From: Oscillibacter sp. 1-3
Lineage (GTDB): Bacteria; Bacillota; Clostridia; Oscillospirales; Oscillospiraceae
DNA length: 64,000 nt
Assembly: GCF_000403435.2 (NCBI RefSeq)
Contig: NZ_KE159707.1
Span: 2,274 to 66,273, forward strand
Reading direction: 5' to 3'
In this document: piece by piece, positions 19,344 through 28,459 of the stretch
Numbering within the stretch: the stretch's first letter is position 1
Layout of the letters: each line of letters opens with the position of its first letter
Notes under the pieces: generated by a model
The model's input: only the letters and a program-made list of their open reading frames with translations
What the model was told of the DNA's origin: nothing
The model's database searches: none
Position numbers and translations under genes: made by a program

Positions 19344-20255
19344 CTATGTATTTTGAACGCGCCATGTTTCCAGCAGCGATACAATCACTTCCTCCATCTG
19401 TTGGACAGTGTAAGACTGCGGAAAGTATTGATGTAGCCGTGCTTGTTTGAAAACTACTTGTGCATGAGCGGAGTGTTCTGCGGAAAGCAGCTTCTCCATG
19501 ACTTTGACCGTCAACGTCCCATCTTTGCTATGTTTTTTGATTTGTACCACTTGACTTTTGGCTGGAATCACTTTCAACTTATCCATCACCGCTAAGAGGT
19601 CGGTCTGTTCTTGTTGCGACAGACAGGCAATGTGGTCCGCAGCAGTGGTAAAGGCCATCTTGTTCTCGTCTACTAATGCCAGTAGAGGCGGAATCAGCTT
19701 GGTTAAAGCGATGTAACGGGTGACGTTCAATCCGCAACTCTCCCCAGCTTCCTGTGCAATCCTATCTCGACTTTTCAACTTGTGAACGCCGCGTTCACAA
19801 GTGAGGTCCTGCCGCTTTCCTTGATGTTTCAATGCCTCCATCTTCATTTTATAAGCAAAGGCTTTCTCGCTGGGAAGGATTTTCTCTCTCTGAAGGTTAG
19901 AATCAACCATGATTATGGTGGCTTCATCATCATCCAGGGACCGAATGAGCACCGGCATCGTTTCCCGGCCTGCCAGTTCGCTCCCCCGTTTGCGCCGGTG
20001 GCCCGCTATGATCTCATAGCCGCCCCCTGGCCGGGGACGGACGATGCCGGGGGACAGAACGCCACTTCGAGCGATACTCGCCACGGTTTTCTGCATCGCT
20101 TCATCGTCCCGAACCTGGAAGGGATGATCTTTGAAAGGAAACAGCTCTGTCAGTGGAACCTCCCGCACCTGTTCGCCGTTGGCCTCCGCCTCGCTGCTCG
20201 TTTGAAACAGATCGTCAAACCCGGCCAACTGTATCTTACTGGCGCTGCTTTTCAT
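19344..20255 (-). CDS. parB: ParB/Spo0J-family partition protein
   Basis: A 303-residue CTP-dependent DNA-binding partition protein. Residues about 30-130 form the ParB N-terminal nuclease-like fold, with GVLSPGIVRPRPGGGYEIIA, AGHRRKRGSELAG and the DLTCERGVHKLKSRDRIAQE region. The helix-turn-helix follows (EAGESCGLNVTRYIALTKLI). It loads on parS-like sites and, with ParA, segregates the circular form of the element. The start overlaps the end of parA by 4 bases, so the pair is translationally coupled. Good ParB length and motif spacing indicate an intact gene. Confidence 0.92.
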   Translation of the reverse strand: MKSSASKIQLAGFDDLFQTSSEAEANGEQVREVPLTELFPFKDHPFQVRDDEAMQKTVASIARSGVLSPGIVRPRPGGGYEIIAGHRRKRGSELAGRETMPVLIRSLDDDEATIIMVDSNLQREKILPSEKAFAYKMKMEALKHQGKRQDLTCERGVHKLKSRDRIAQEAGESCGLNVTRYIALTKLIPPLLALVDENKMAFTTAADHIACLSQQEQTDLLAVMDKLKVIPAKSQVVQIKKHSKDGTLTVKVMEKLLSAEHSAHAQVVFKQARLHQYFPQSYTVQQMEEVIVSLLETWRVQNT

Positions 20256-21037
20256 GACAAAACCTCCTGTGTCAACGCGGTGTAGGCGGCGGAGACTTTA
20301 CCCGCAGGGTCATGGAGATAGATGCTCCGGCCCTCCGCGCTGGTTTCTGCCGCCCGGATGGACAGGGGAATAATGCTATCAAATATCCGCAGCTTGCTTC
20401 CGTAGGTGTTGCGGAGCAGCTCAATAATCTCCCGCGAGTAGTTGGTCCGCATATCCGCCATGGTGATGAGGATACCCGCGATCTCCAAAGCAGGATTGAT
20501 TTTCCGTTTCACATTTGATATGGTACGGATAAGCTGCTCCATGCCGCGAAGGGAGAGGTAATGCGCCTGTGCGGGAATGATCACTTCATCCGCAGCAGCC
20601 AGGGCATTGATGGTCAGCATACCCAAGGAAGGGCAGCAGTCCAGCAAAATCACATCGTAGCGGTCACGGACGCTGTTCAGATAGTCCCGCAGGATCGTCT
20701 CCCGGCTCATGGTATTTACCAGCGTGACCTCCAGGCCCGACAACTCGATGTTAGCGGGGAGAAGGTCAACGCCCTCCGCATGATGAATAATGCCCTCGTC
20801 GGGGGCTTGCGGCTCATCCGAAATGACACGCCCCAGGATTTCAGCCATCGTATTCTCCATCTGGTCAGGACGCTGATAGCCCAAGCTGGCGGTCAACGAA
20901 CCCTGGGGATCTATATCAGCCAGGAGAACGCGTTTACCCTCACGCGCAAGACCAATTCCCAGATTGACCGCCGTTACGGTTTTGCCTACGCCGCCCTTTT
21001 GGTTGCAGAGGGCCGTGATTTTTGCTCTGTTTTTCAT
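20252..21037 (-). CDS. parA: ParA/Soj-family partition ATPase
   Basis: A 261-residue deviant-Walker ATPase: CNQKGGVGKTVTAVNLG at the N-terminus (signature lysine and P-loop), LLADIDPQGS, and VILLDCCPSLGMLTINAL as the switch II/Walker B region. It drives segregation together with the coupled parB. I chose the ATG at 21037 because GGAGG lies 8 bases upstream; another ATG five codons earlier overlaps that box. It is the first gene of the minus-strand unit and is divergent from the recombinase that starts near 21131, so the short intergenic stretch should hold both promoters. Confidence 0.92.
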   Translation of the reverse strand: MKNRAKITALCNQKGGVGKTVTAVNLGIGLAREGKRVLLADIDPQGSLTASLGYQRPDQMENTMAEILGRVISDEPQAPDEGIIHHAEGVDLLPANIELSGLEVTLVNTMSRETILRDYLNSVRDRYDVILLDCCPSLGMLTINALAAADEVIIPAQAHYLSLRGMEQLIRTISNVKRKINPALEIAGILITMADMRTNYSREIIELLRNTYGSKLRIFDSIIPLSIRAAETSAEGRSIYLHDPAGKVSAAYTALTQEVLS

Positions 21038-21130
21038 GTGCGATTCCTCCATAAAATATCTGGTGTGTCTTTCTTCGCTTTTTCGACACTATTCTACTGG
21101 ATTCTGACAGTCGCACATTGTTTTTTCCCG

Positions 21131-22747
21131 TTGTTTCGACAGATTTCCCTTTACCAATTTGACTTGTCATCAGAGGATGATGATTTAGGGAAAAGCGGCA
21201 AAGTTGAATCCAACAGCGTCACGAACCAGAGAAATTTGCTGGACGCTTTTATCAGCCGTACCCCGGAATTGGCGGATACCAGCGTGATCGAGTTCTGTGA
21301 TGATGGATGGAGCGGCAAAAACTTTGAGCGTCCCGCTGTCCAGGAGATGATCGCCCAGGCAAGGGCCGGGAAAATCCAATGTATCGTTGTCAAAGATTTA
21401 TCCCGCTTTGGCCGTGATTACCTGACTGTCGGCAACTACATTTCCTGCGTGTTCCCCTTCCTGGGAGTGCGGTTTATCGCCGTCAACGATGGCTTTGACA
21501 GCATCCGGCCCACCGATGTGGACAGCCTGGAAACCTCCTTCAAGGCCCTTCTGTATGACCTTTATAGCCGGGACTTGTCCCGGAAGGTACGGAGCGCGAA
21601 GAAGTTCCGCGCCCAGCGGGGGGACTTTCTCGCGCCCTTCGCCCCCTATGGCTATGTCAAGGACCCGGCTGATAAGGCCCGGCTGGTCATAGACCCGGAA
21701 GCGGCGGAGACAGTACGGCGCGTCTTTCATCTGGCGGCGAGTGGACACAGCGCAGACCAGATCGCCATGGCGCTGAACCGGGAAACTGTGCCAACGCCCA
21801 TGCTTTATAAGCGGGCGGCGGGCTGCTCCCGGACACGCTGGCCCAGCATTGAAGAAAACAACTTCTGGACGGATACCGCTGTTGTAAAGATTCTCCGTGA
21901 TGAACGCTACTTTGGTAAAAACATCTTTGGAAAACGGATACGGGACAGGGTAGGCCACACGCACACCGTCAAGGTCAGCCGTGAGGACTGGATCGCCGTG
22001 GAGAACACCCATGAGGGCATCGTAACGCGGGAAGAATTTGACCGGGCGCAGACGGCTATGCGGGAGTTTGTGGAACATGGCGAGTTAAAAAAGCGTGATT
22101 GGCCTCTGCGTGGTAAGGTTCGGTGCGGTGTTTGTGGCCACGCAATGAGTTACAAGCTGGGCAAGCAAATGTATTTCTACTGCTACACCCCGCGATACAA
22201 CGATTCCTTTGCCTGCGTCAAACAGGTGCAGGGGGCCGATATTTTGGAAGTCATTTCCGATGGGCTTCGTGTGCAGGCGCAAATGGCGGTGGAGTTGAGC
22301 CGGTTGTGGGAGGAACAGCACCGTGAGCAGAAAAAAGACGCCGCCGCAGTTAAGAAAAATCTCGCCGGACTGCGGGAGACACACCAGAGGCTTTCCCAGC
22401 AGATCAGCGGCCTTTATGAATCCTTTGCGCTGGGAGAGATCGGCAAGCCGGAATATCTTGCGGCAAAAGCCGCCGCAGCCAAGCAGCGGGATGATACCGC
22501 CGCCCGGATCAGCGAATTGGAGGCCGCGCTGGAAAACATGGGCGCGGATGGCAGCTTGCGGAACGGATTTGTTTCTACATTCGGAAAGTATCTGGATGTG
22601 AAGGAAATCACCAGTGAGATTACGGCGGAGGTTTTGAAAGAAGTCCTTGTTTTTCCTGGTGATCGGTTTGAAATCGCCTGGAATTACCGGGATGAACTGG
22701 AAAAGCTGATACTTGATTTACAAGGAGAGCATCAGAATGGAGCATAA
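21131..22747 (+). CDS. Large serine recombinase with degraded N-terminus
   Basis: A site-specific recombinase, probably the integrase of the element ending here. It has a resolvase domain (VKDLSRFGRDYLTVGNYI), the recombinase domain (FLAPFAPYGYVKDP), a zinc ribbon (CGVCGHAMSYK, with C later), a coiled coil (about residues 395-470) and a C-terminal tail. The odd point is the start. The expected YxRLS motif reads YQFDLSSEDDD, so the catalytic serine may be kept but the conserved Arg two residues before it is lost and one residue is inserted. There is no ATG and no ribosome binding site; TTG at 21131 or 21164 would be needed. The gene is probably 5'-truncated or rearranged, although it could still be made from a rare start. 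Confidence 0.7.
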   Translation: MFRQISLYQFDLSSEDDDLGKSGKVESNSVTNQRNLLDAFISRTPELADTSVIEFCDDGWSGKNFERPAVQEMIAQARAGKIQCIVVKDLSRFGRDYLTVGNYISCVFPFLGVRFIAVNDGFDSIRPTDVDSLETSFKALLYDLYSRDLSRKVRSAKKFRAQRGDFLAPFAPYGYVKDPADKARLVIDPEAAETVRRVFHLAASGHSADQIAMALNRETVPTPMLYKRAAGCSRTRWPSIEENNFWTDTAVVKILRDERYFGKNIFGKRIRDRVGHTHTVKVSREDWIAVENTHEGIVTREEFDRAQTAMREFVEHGELKKRDWPLRGKVRCGVCGHAMSYKLGKQMYFYCYTPRYNDSFACVKQVQGADILEVISDGLRVQAQMAVELSRLWEEQHREQKKDAAAVKKNLAGLRETHQRLSQQISGLYESFALGEIGKPEYLAAKAAAAKQRDDTAARISELEAALENMGADGSLRNGFVSTFGKYLDVKEITSEITAEVLKEVLVFPGDRFEIAWNYRDELEKLILDLQGEHQNGA

Positions 22748-23114
22748 AAGGACCTGGATTTATTGCAGGGTCGCGTACCCTGACGCTCATGCGCTGGCAT
22801 CTCAACAGGCAGCATTGGAGGCGTTTGCCGAAAAGCAGGGCTTTGAGATCGCAGGTACTACCGCAGAACAGGCCGGCAGACTGGACTTTTCCCGCCGGGG
22901 GCTGACCGAGGTTTCTAATGCGGTAGACGCTGGGGAAGTTGACCTTCTGCTGGTAGCAAACCTCTCCCGCTTGGGCCGGGACGTGGTAAAGACGGACGCT
23001 TATCTGCGCTGGCTGGAAGATCGGCTTGTCGAAGTGGTCTGTGCCGATGGCATGGTCCCGCAGACGGCCACCGAGATACTGCATGAGCTGATGAAAGCAA
23101 GCGTGGCAAATTGA
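22737..23114 (+). CDS. Small resolvase-domain protein lacking the catalytic serine
   Basis: A 125-residue protein consisting only of a serine-recombinase catalytic domain fold: IYCRVAYPDAHALASQQAAL at the N-terminus and LLLVANLSRLGRDVVKTDAY in the middle. The nucleophile position of the YCRVS motif is Ala (YCRVA), so it should not cut DNA. No DNA-binding C-terminal domain is present. The start ATG overlaps the stop region of the large recombinase by 11 bases and has AAGGAG upstream, so the two are made together. It may be a regulatory partner or directionality factor, or simply a decayed recombinase. The open frame and good ribosome binding site argue for a kept function. Confidence 0.7.
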   Translation: MEHKRTWIYCRVAYPDAHALASQQAALEAFAEKQGFEIAGTTAEQAGRLDFSRRGLTEVSNAVDAGEVDLLLVANLSRLGRDVVKTDAYLRWLEDRLVEVVCADGMVPQTATEILHELMKASVAN

Positions 23115-23257
23115 GCGCAGCACAAAGGGGATTCTCCCTCCGGGGACTTGGGCGGAGAACCCCCTCAGAAAAATTAACTAGCTTGCCATGAAATAAAGCC
23201 AATTTCTCATATTCGACATCGTTCACGGTTTGTTTACAATTTGTTTTTGTTCCGTGC
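23115..23257 (+). other. Junction between two integrated elements
   Basis: A 143-base non-coding stretch. A GGGGATTCTCC / GGAGAACCCC hairpin lies at 23128-23164. After it the sequence becomes AT-rich, and at about 23258 it enters the middle of a serine recombinase frame. It is a candidate attachment-site junction, inferred from the loss of the recombinase 5' end exactly here. Confidence 0.4.
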
Positions 23258-24697
23258 TTGACATTAGCGGACGAGGGTATCACCGGAACCTCGGCCCAGA
23301 AGCGGCCTGAGTTCCAGCGGATGATCCGCAGGTGCCGCCAGAAGAAGATCGACCTGGTGCTGGTCAAGTCCATCTCCCGCTTCGCCCGGAACACGGTGGA
23401 CTGCCTCAACTACATCCGCGCCCTGCGCACCCTGGGTATCGCCGTGATCTTCGAAAAAGAAAACATCAACACGCTGGAAACGGACAGCGAGATGCTCATC
23501 ACCATGATGGGCGCCTTCGCCCAGGCGGAGAGCGAGTCCATGTCCGCCAACATCGTCTGGGGCAAGCGCCAAGCTATGCGGGAGGGAAAGGCCAATGTCC
23601 AGTACCAGCATCTGTACGCCTATGAGCTGGACGAAAGCGGCAATCCCCGCATTATCCCCGAGCAGGCGGCTGTGGTGCGGCAGATCTATGACCGCTTCAT
23701 CGCCGGTCACAGCGTCCGCATGATCAAGAAACTGCTGGAGCAGCAGGGCGTCCCCACCGCCAAGGGGGGAGATGTCTGGTCCGAGTCCGTGATCCGCAGT
23801 ATCCTGAAAAATGAAAAATACTGCGGCGATGTCCTGATGCAGAAGACCTACACACAGGACTGCATCAGCAAGAAACAGATCCGCAATGTGGGACAGCTTC
23901 CCATGTACCTGATGCGGGATCACCATGAGAGCATCATCAGCCGGGACCGGTTCAACCAGGCTCAGGCGGAATTTGCCCGGCGAAATGCGGGACGGGCTCC
24001 CACCCGGAAGCTGGCCCCCACAGGCCGCTCCTGCTACAGCGCCAAGTACGCCCTTACGGAGCGGCTGGTGTGCGGTGAGTGCGGGACCCTTTACCGGAGG
24101 TGTGTATGGGTCAAACGGGGGCAGAAGTTCGCCGTGTGGCGGTGCGCCAGCCGGATTGACTACGGTACGAAATACTGTCATGATTCCCCCACGCTCCGGG
24201 AGGCATCCCTGCAAGCGGCCATCCTTGCCGCCATCAACTCTGTCATGAGCCAGAGGGAGGCGCTGGTAGGCCAGATCGAGGAGTCCATGCGGATGGAGCT
24301 GATCCCATTTCCCGGCGGTACCGTGAGCGTATCCGACATTGACCGCCAGCTCGAGGAGCTGGACGGGGAGTTTCAGGCCCTGTTCGCTGACTCCAAGGAT
24401 GGTGGATTCATGCAGCACGCCGAGGAGTTCAAACGGATCTCCGATGATATGGCGGCATTGAAAGAGCAAAAGGCCAGCCTGCTGGAACAGCAGAACAGCG
24501 ATTCCGCCGCCAACGGACGGATCAAAAGCGCGTTGGACATTCTGAACACCGGCTCCGGCGCCTTCACAGAGTGGAGTGAGACACTCGTCCGCCAGCTGGT
24601 GGACACCGTGAAGGTGTTGTCGGCGGATAGAATCAGAGTCTGCCTTCGGGGTGGCATTGAAATCGAGCAGACGCTTGGAGGGGAGGAATTGCAGTGA
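23258..24697 (+). pseudogene. Large serine recombinase missing its catalytic N-terminus
   Basis: A 479-codon frame that begins in the middle of the resolvase domain at LADEGITGTSAQKRPEF and continues through VLVKSISRFARNTVDCLNY, the recombinase domain, a zinc ribbon (CGECGTLYRRC) and a C-terminal coiled coil. About the first 60 residues, including the YCRVS serine motif, are absent, and the first usable codon is a TTG with no ribosome binding site. It closely resembles the intact recombinase at 40291-41925, which shows what is missing (the part up to WELAGIFADEGLSGTS). The gene was probably cut by insertion of the element to its left. The downstream metallophosphoesterase start overlaps its stop, as expected of an old operon. 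Confidence 0.85.
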
Positions 24698-25443
24698 TCT
24701 GGATCACTGGCGATACCCATGGCGATTTCCAGCGGTTTGCCACCGGCAGCTTTCCTCAGCAAAAGCGGATGAGCCGCGATGACTACGCAATTATTACAGG
24801 CGATTATGGGGGGATATGGGACGGTTCACCCAGGGAGACCTACTGGCTCAACTGGCTGGAGGAAAGGCCGTTTACCACCCTCTTCGTGGACGGAAACCAT
24901 GAGAATTTCGACAGGCTCAACGAGTCCTCCGTCCATCACTGGCATGGCGGAAATGTTCACTTCATCCGCCCTCATGTAATCCATCTCATGCGGGGACAGG
25001 TTTTCGAGATCGGCGGCATCACCTTCTTCACCATGGGCGGCGCCTCCTCTCATGATATACAGGACGGCATCCTCGACCCGGCGTCCCCCGATTTCGAGCG
25101 GGAATACTGGTTCAAGCGCAGGACACGGCAGATGTTCCGGGTGAAAGGCGTCTCCTGGTGGCCCGAGGAGCTGCCCTCCGACGCGGAGTACGAGGAGGCG
25201 GTAAAGAGTCTGGATGAGGCCGGCTGGGAGGTGGACTGTGTTCTGACCCACTGCGCTCCCACCAGCATCCAACAGAAGCTGGACGGAAACTATACCCCAG
25301 ACCGGCTGACGGATTTCCTCCAGATGATCAAGCGGCGGTGTCAATTCAGCTACTGGTTCCTGGGCCACTACCATAGGAACTGCGTGGTGGATGACCGCTT
25401 CATCATCCAGTGGAAACAGATGGTGGAACTGCAATGGGAGTAA
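24694..25443 (+). CDS. Calcineurin-like metallophosphoesterase linked to a serine recombinase
   Basis: A 249-residue metallophosphoesterase. Metal-binding motifs are GDTHGDF (residues 6-12), GDYGGIWDG, DGNHENFD (the GNHE motif) and GHYHRNC near the C-terminus. Family members hydrolyse phosphoesters with two metal ions; the substrate here is unknown. The GTG start overlaps the recombinase stop (GTGA) and has GGAGGGGAGG upstream, so it was co-translated with the recombinase. A related 250-residue protein at 39516-40268 follows another recombinase in the same order, indicating a conserved pair. It keeps all the motifs, so it is likely active even though its partner is truncated. Confidence 0.85.
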   Translation: MIWITGDTHGDFQRFATGSFPQQKRMSRDDYAIITGDYGGIWDGSPRETYWLNWLEERPFTTLFVDGNHENFDRLNESSVHHWHGGNVHFIRPHVIHLMRGQVFEIGGITFFTMGGASSHDIQDGILDPASPDFEREYWFKRRTRQMFRVKGVSWWPEELPSDAEYEEAVKSLDEAGWEVDCVLTHCAPTSIQQKLDGNYTPDRLTDFLQMIKRRCQFSYWFLGHYHRNCVVDDRFIIQWKQMVELQWE

Positions 25444-25603
25444 CCGCGGCATAACTACTTGACACTGCTAATGCGCATCTGGAAATCGCCCTCGACTCCA
25501 GAGCGGCAATGTGGTATGCTAATGACCAACCATTTAAGATCACGGTATCTAGAAGCGCATGGCGATGATTTGATCAAACTGATTCGGTGAGGAGGCACGG
25601 TGA

Positions 25604-26167
25604 ATGACACAGGAAGCAAACGACATCAAACTGGGCCGGTTTCTCAGCCTGGTGCTGCGGCACAGGCCCTCGGCGGCGGGTATCACACTGGACGCCCTTG
25701 GCTGGGCGGACGTGGATGAACTTTTATCCGGCGTGCGGCGCACCGGGCGGCGGATCGACATGGACACACTGGAGCGTATCGTCCGGGAGAACAACAAGCG
25801 GCGCTACTCATTTAATGAGGACCATACGAAAATCCGTGCCAACCAGGGGCATTCCATTCCGGTGGATGTGGAATTGAAAAAAGAAACACCACCCCACCGA
25901 CTATATCACGGGACGGTGGAGCGGTTCCTCCCGTCTATCCGGCGGGAGGGAATTCGGAAAATGGGGCGGCAGTACGTCCATCTCTCCGCTGATTATCAGA
26001 CCGCGGAAGAAGTGGGCCGCCGCCGCGGGACGCCTGTAGTGATCGTCATTGACGCCGAAGCAATGGCGCGGGACGGCGCGGTCTTTTATCTGTCGGAAAA
26101 CGGTGTGTGGCTGTGCGATCATGTTGCGCCGGAATACTTTCTTGACCCCGAGCCGCTGGTGAAATAA
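25604..26167 (+). CDS. kptA: RNA 2'-phosphotransferase (Tpt1/KptA family)
   Basis: A 187-residue enzyme that transfers a 2'-phosphate from RNA to NAD, giving ADP-ribose 1'',2''-cyclic phosphate. Family motifs are LGRFLSLVLRH at the N-terminus, KIRANQGHS (residues about 67-75), LYHGT, RQYVHLSAD and the C-terminal VAPEYF. The start has AGGAGG 8 bases before the ATG. Length is typical. In eukaryotes Tpt1 finishes tRNA splicing. In bacteria the natural role is unclear and may involve repair of RNA or removal of 2'-phosphates or other RNA-end damage. It stands alone between a recombinase pair and an ATPase, followed by a strong hairpin, so it seems to be a single-gene unit. Confidence 0.92.
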   Translation: MTQEANDIKLGRFLSLVLRHRPSAAGITLDALGWADVDELLSGVRRTGRRIDMDTLERIVRENNKRRYSFNEDHTKIRANQGHSIPVDVELKKETPPHRLYHGTVERFLPSIRREGIRKMGRQYVHLSADYQTAEEVGRRRGTPVVIVIDAEAMARDGAVFYLSENGVWLCDHVAPEYFLDPEPLVK

Positions 26168-26241
26168 TTACACGCTGTTCATCGTCAAATGAATCAAATG
26201 GCGGAATTAAAATAACAATCGACAATTATGGACAAAAACGG

Positions 26242-26288
26242 CAGAGCAAAGAGAAATGCGGCAACTCGCCGCGTTTCTCTTTGCTCTG
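26242..26288. terminator. Long hairpin after kptA
   Basis: A 21-bp inverted repeat with one mismatch and a 5-base loop (CAGAGCAAAGAGAAATGCGG and its complement). It is followed on the plus strand by a TA/T-rich stretch. It could terminate kptA and, in the other direction, the ATPase gene. Confidence 0.6.
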
Positions 26289-26563
26289 TGGTACTTTATA
26301 TTGTTTTGGAATAGAAAGGATTACTTTATGCGTACTTCAATAGCCTATCGGGTTATGATCACTTCGTCTCTGTGCATGAAGATGATTTGCCTGTCTACGG
26401 ACGGCGGAGCACGAGATGCAGACGAGAGATATTTGATGCATCTTGAGATGCCCGTCGGTATCAAGCCCTTATAGGGCCTACTCAAGCCTCCGGCTTCGCC
26501 GTAATTTCATTAAGATAAGCAACAGACCAGACAGTATGCAAGGCAGTCTGTCTCTGCTGTGTA
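26289..26563. other. Non-coding stretch between kptA terminator and ATPase 3' end
   Basis: No convincing gene, promoter or further repeat was seen. It contains a short GATGCATCTTGAGATGC dyad near 26435-26451 and otherwise looks like decayed sequence. Confidence 0.4.
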
Positions 26564-28459
26564 TCAAAGATTTGAAGTTAAATGTGCAGCGAATTGCGCA
26601 CGAAGCCTCTGAATATCCTGATCTCCCTGCTTTCCGGAAAATTCAATCGAGCGGTCAACACCAGCAGCTAGATGCTCCACCATGGTTCTGGTGCCAAATA
26701 TACTGTTGCGCTTCTGCAATGAACCGTATTTGCGCGTCTCCAAAATCAAAGATATTTCTTCTTCCAGAAGATCGATCAGTATCCGATAAAGTTCAATAAA
26801 AATTGCTCTCTGATTATTTTCCTGCATTAAATCATAACTTGACTGGAATGCAGCGGGCCTCTGAGAAGGGTATTCCTGATAATAATCCTCGCGGTAGAGT
26901 TCAAGAAGAACGCTGTCAGCACTCAGCATATTCCACAACTCTGTACCAAGGGGAGAAAGTGCCAGACAGGACGTTTCCCCTTTTGCTGAATCTTGCTTCC
27001 ACACATAATCAGGACCGGTCGGCACTAAAATCCGCCACTGGAAAAAACGATTCAAAATGGTGTCCAGACGCCTGTTGAGCTCTCTTATGTTGGGAAAAAC
27101 ATCGGAAAAATCACGCATCAGGTCAGACCTAAGAACTGGGAAGCCGCAATATTCCCCAAATTGGGCGTCATGGGTGATAAAGTAGGCGATAACATATAGG
27201 CTGAGCAGGGAGTTATCCTCAGTATCGTTATGCACAAGGATGTTTGGGATAAGCTGGTCTTCTCCATTAAAATAGACCAGGTTCCTGCCGCAGGCAATGG
27301 CACGGATTACAGTAATATTATTGATGACGTAACCGCTGTCCGACATTTTGTCTGTACAGAGATCCTTTGTTACCCAGACGGGGTTGGATAAAATTTGCTC
27401 CAAAATCTGGAGTGTCCGCCGGACATCCATATCCACAAGATGCAGAATCATATTGGAGTATTTATTCCCAAACTTGCTACAGATGGTAAGAAGCGTATTT
27501 TTAACCTCCCTCCAATGCTCGCTTTGTGCTTTTTTCAGCTCCAACGGCACCAGCTCCATCTTTTTTTGGAAATAGGGAATTAAATCAACACATTTCTGCT
27601 TATAAATTTTCCGCATAAAGCAAGCTGAAACCGCAGGAATGGTTTTTAATCGGTGATAGGTCGCGGGCCGAACCGACAGCAGGAGATTCACATAAACCCG
27701 CTTTCCCTTCCAACCTGCCGGAAAATTCCGCAGGCAAGAAAAAAGCCTGAGACAGCTTGCTACAAGCTGGTCCTGAAAAAGCTCTGACTGCGATTCAATA
27801 TCATCAACCACAACGAGGATACGCGAGTAGGGGGCTTTGTCCCGCGAGAGATAATATTTCAGCTGAGAAGCCACATAGATAAAATACTCATTTTCCTGAA
27901 CAAGCCGAAGCTTATCCTCCACCGATTCTATCGGCAGGGAGCGGATATTCTCCAGGGACTGTGGATTTGTCATTTGAATGAAGGACAAAAACTCCCGCCG
28001 GCCTTCCGGAGTGCGGAAATGCTCTTGAAGGTCGGGCAGCGCAGTCTCCAACGCAGTGCAGACAGCCGCCATCCGTTTCACCAGCTCCAGGGTGCATCTG
28101 TTGCTGTCCGACTGCATGGCCGGCTCAAAATGCCCCGCAAACGAACAATTCAATATGATGGTTTTCCACTCATTGCATAAACCCGGTACGCCGTTTCGGA
28201 CATGATAACAGGCCCTTAAATCAGAACTTTTTCCAATCCCTGGATATCCGATAAAAAACGTAGCCGAATCCATCGGCTCAGTCAGGATGCGCTGAAGTGC
28301 GGCCTGCGCATCCTGATCCGGAATATAGAAACTGTCCCGTTCTCGAATTCCGGGGTCCGGATTAAGAATAAATTCATACTGCTCGCGGTTGCGCTCATAA
28401 ATGCTGCTCTTTTGGCTAGAACGCAAATTATTTGTAATTTGATTGATTTTTCTTTTCAC
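26564..28459 (-). CDS. Large P-loop ATPase of unknown function
   Basis: A 631-residue protein with an N-terminal NTPase domain. Walker A is FFIGYPGIGKSSDLRA at about residue 68, and the Walker B region is RILVVVDDIESQSE at about residue 216. The layout resembles AAA_16/STAND-type ATPases, with a C-terminal helical region that has winged-helix-like segments (about residues 440-520) and no clear catalytic effector. There is no transmembrane segment. It is transcribed away from an XRE regulator with a strong autoregulated-looking promoter, an arrangement seen in defence and stress islands. Base composition is lower in GC than neighbouring genes, suggesting transfer. The substrate and trigger cannot be inferred. 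Confidence 0.7.
   Translation of the reverse strand: MKRKINQITNNLRSSQKSSIYERNREQYEFILNPDPGIRERDSFYIPDQDAQAALQRILTEPMDSATFFIGYPGIGKSSDLRACYHVRNGVPGLCNEWKTIILNCSFAGHFEPAMQSDSNRCTLELVKRMAAVCTALETALPDLQEHFRTPEGRREFLSFIQMTNPQSLENIRSLPIESVEDKLRLVQENEYFIYVASQLKYYLSRDKAPYSRILVVVDDIESQSELFQDQLVASCLRLFSCLRNFPAGWKGKRVYVNLLLSVRPATYHRLKTIPAVSACFMRKIYKQKCVDLIPYFQKKMELVPLELKKAQSEHWREVKNTLLTICSKFGNKYSNMILHLVDMDVRRTLQILEQILSNPVWVTKDLCTDKMSDSGYVINNITVIRAIACGRNLVYFNGEDQLIPNILVHNDTEDNSLLSLYVIAYFITHDAQFGEYCGFPVLRSDLMRDFSDVFPNIRELNRRLDTILNRFFQWRILVPTGPDYVWKQDSAKGETSCLALSPLGTELWNMLSADSVLLELYREDYYQEYPSQRPAAFQSSYDLMQENNQRAIFIELYRILIDLLEEEISLILETRKYGSLQKRNSIFGTRTMVEHLAAGVDRSIEFSGKQGDQDIQRLRAQFAAHLTSNL

Noticed and set aside
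20561..21130. Upstream extension of the recombinase frame across parA
   Set aside because: It is antisense to the well-supported parA gene. The homology to recombinases starts only near 21149.
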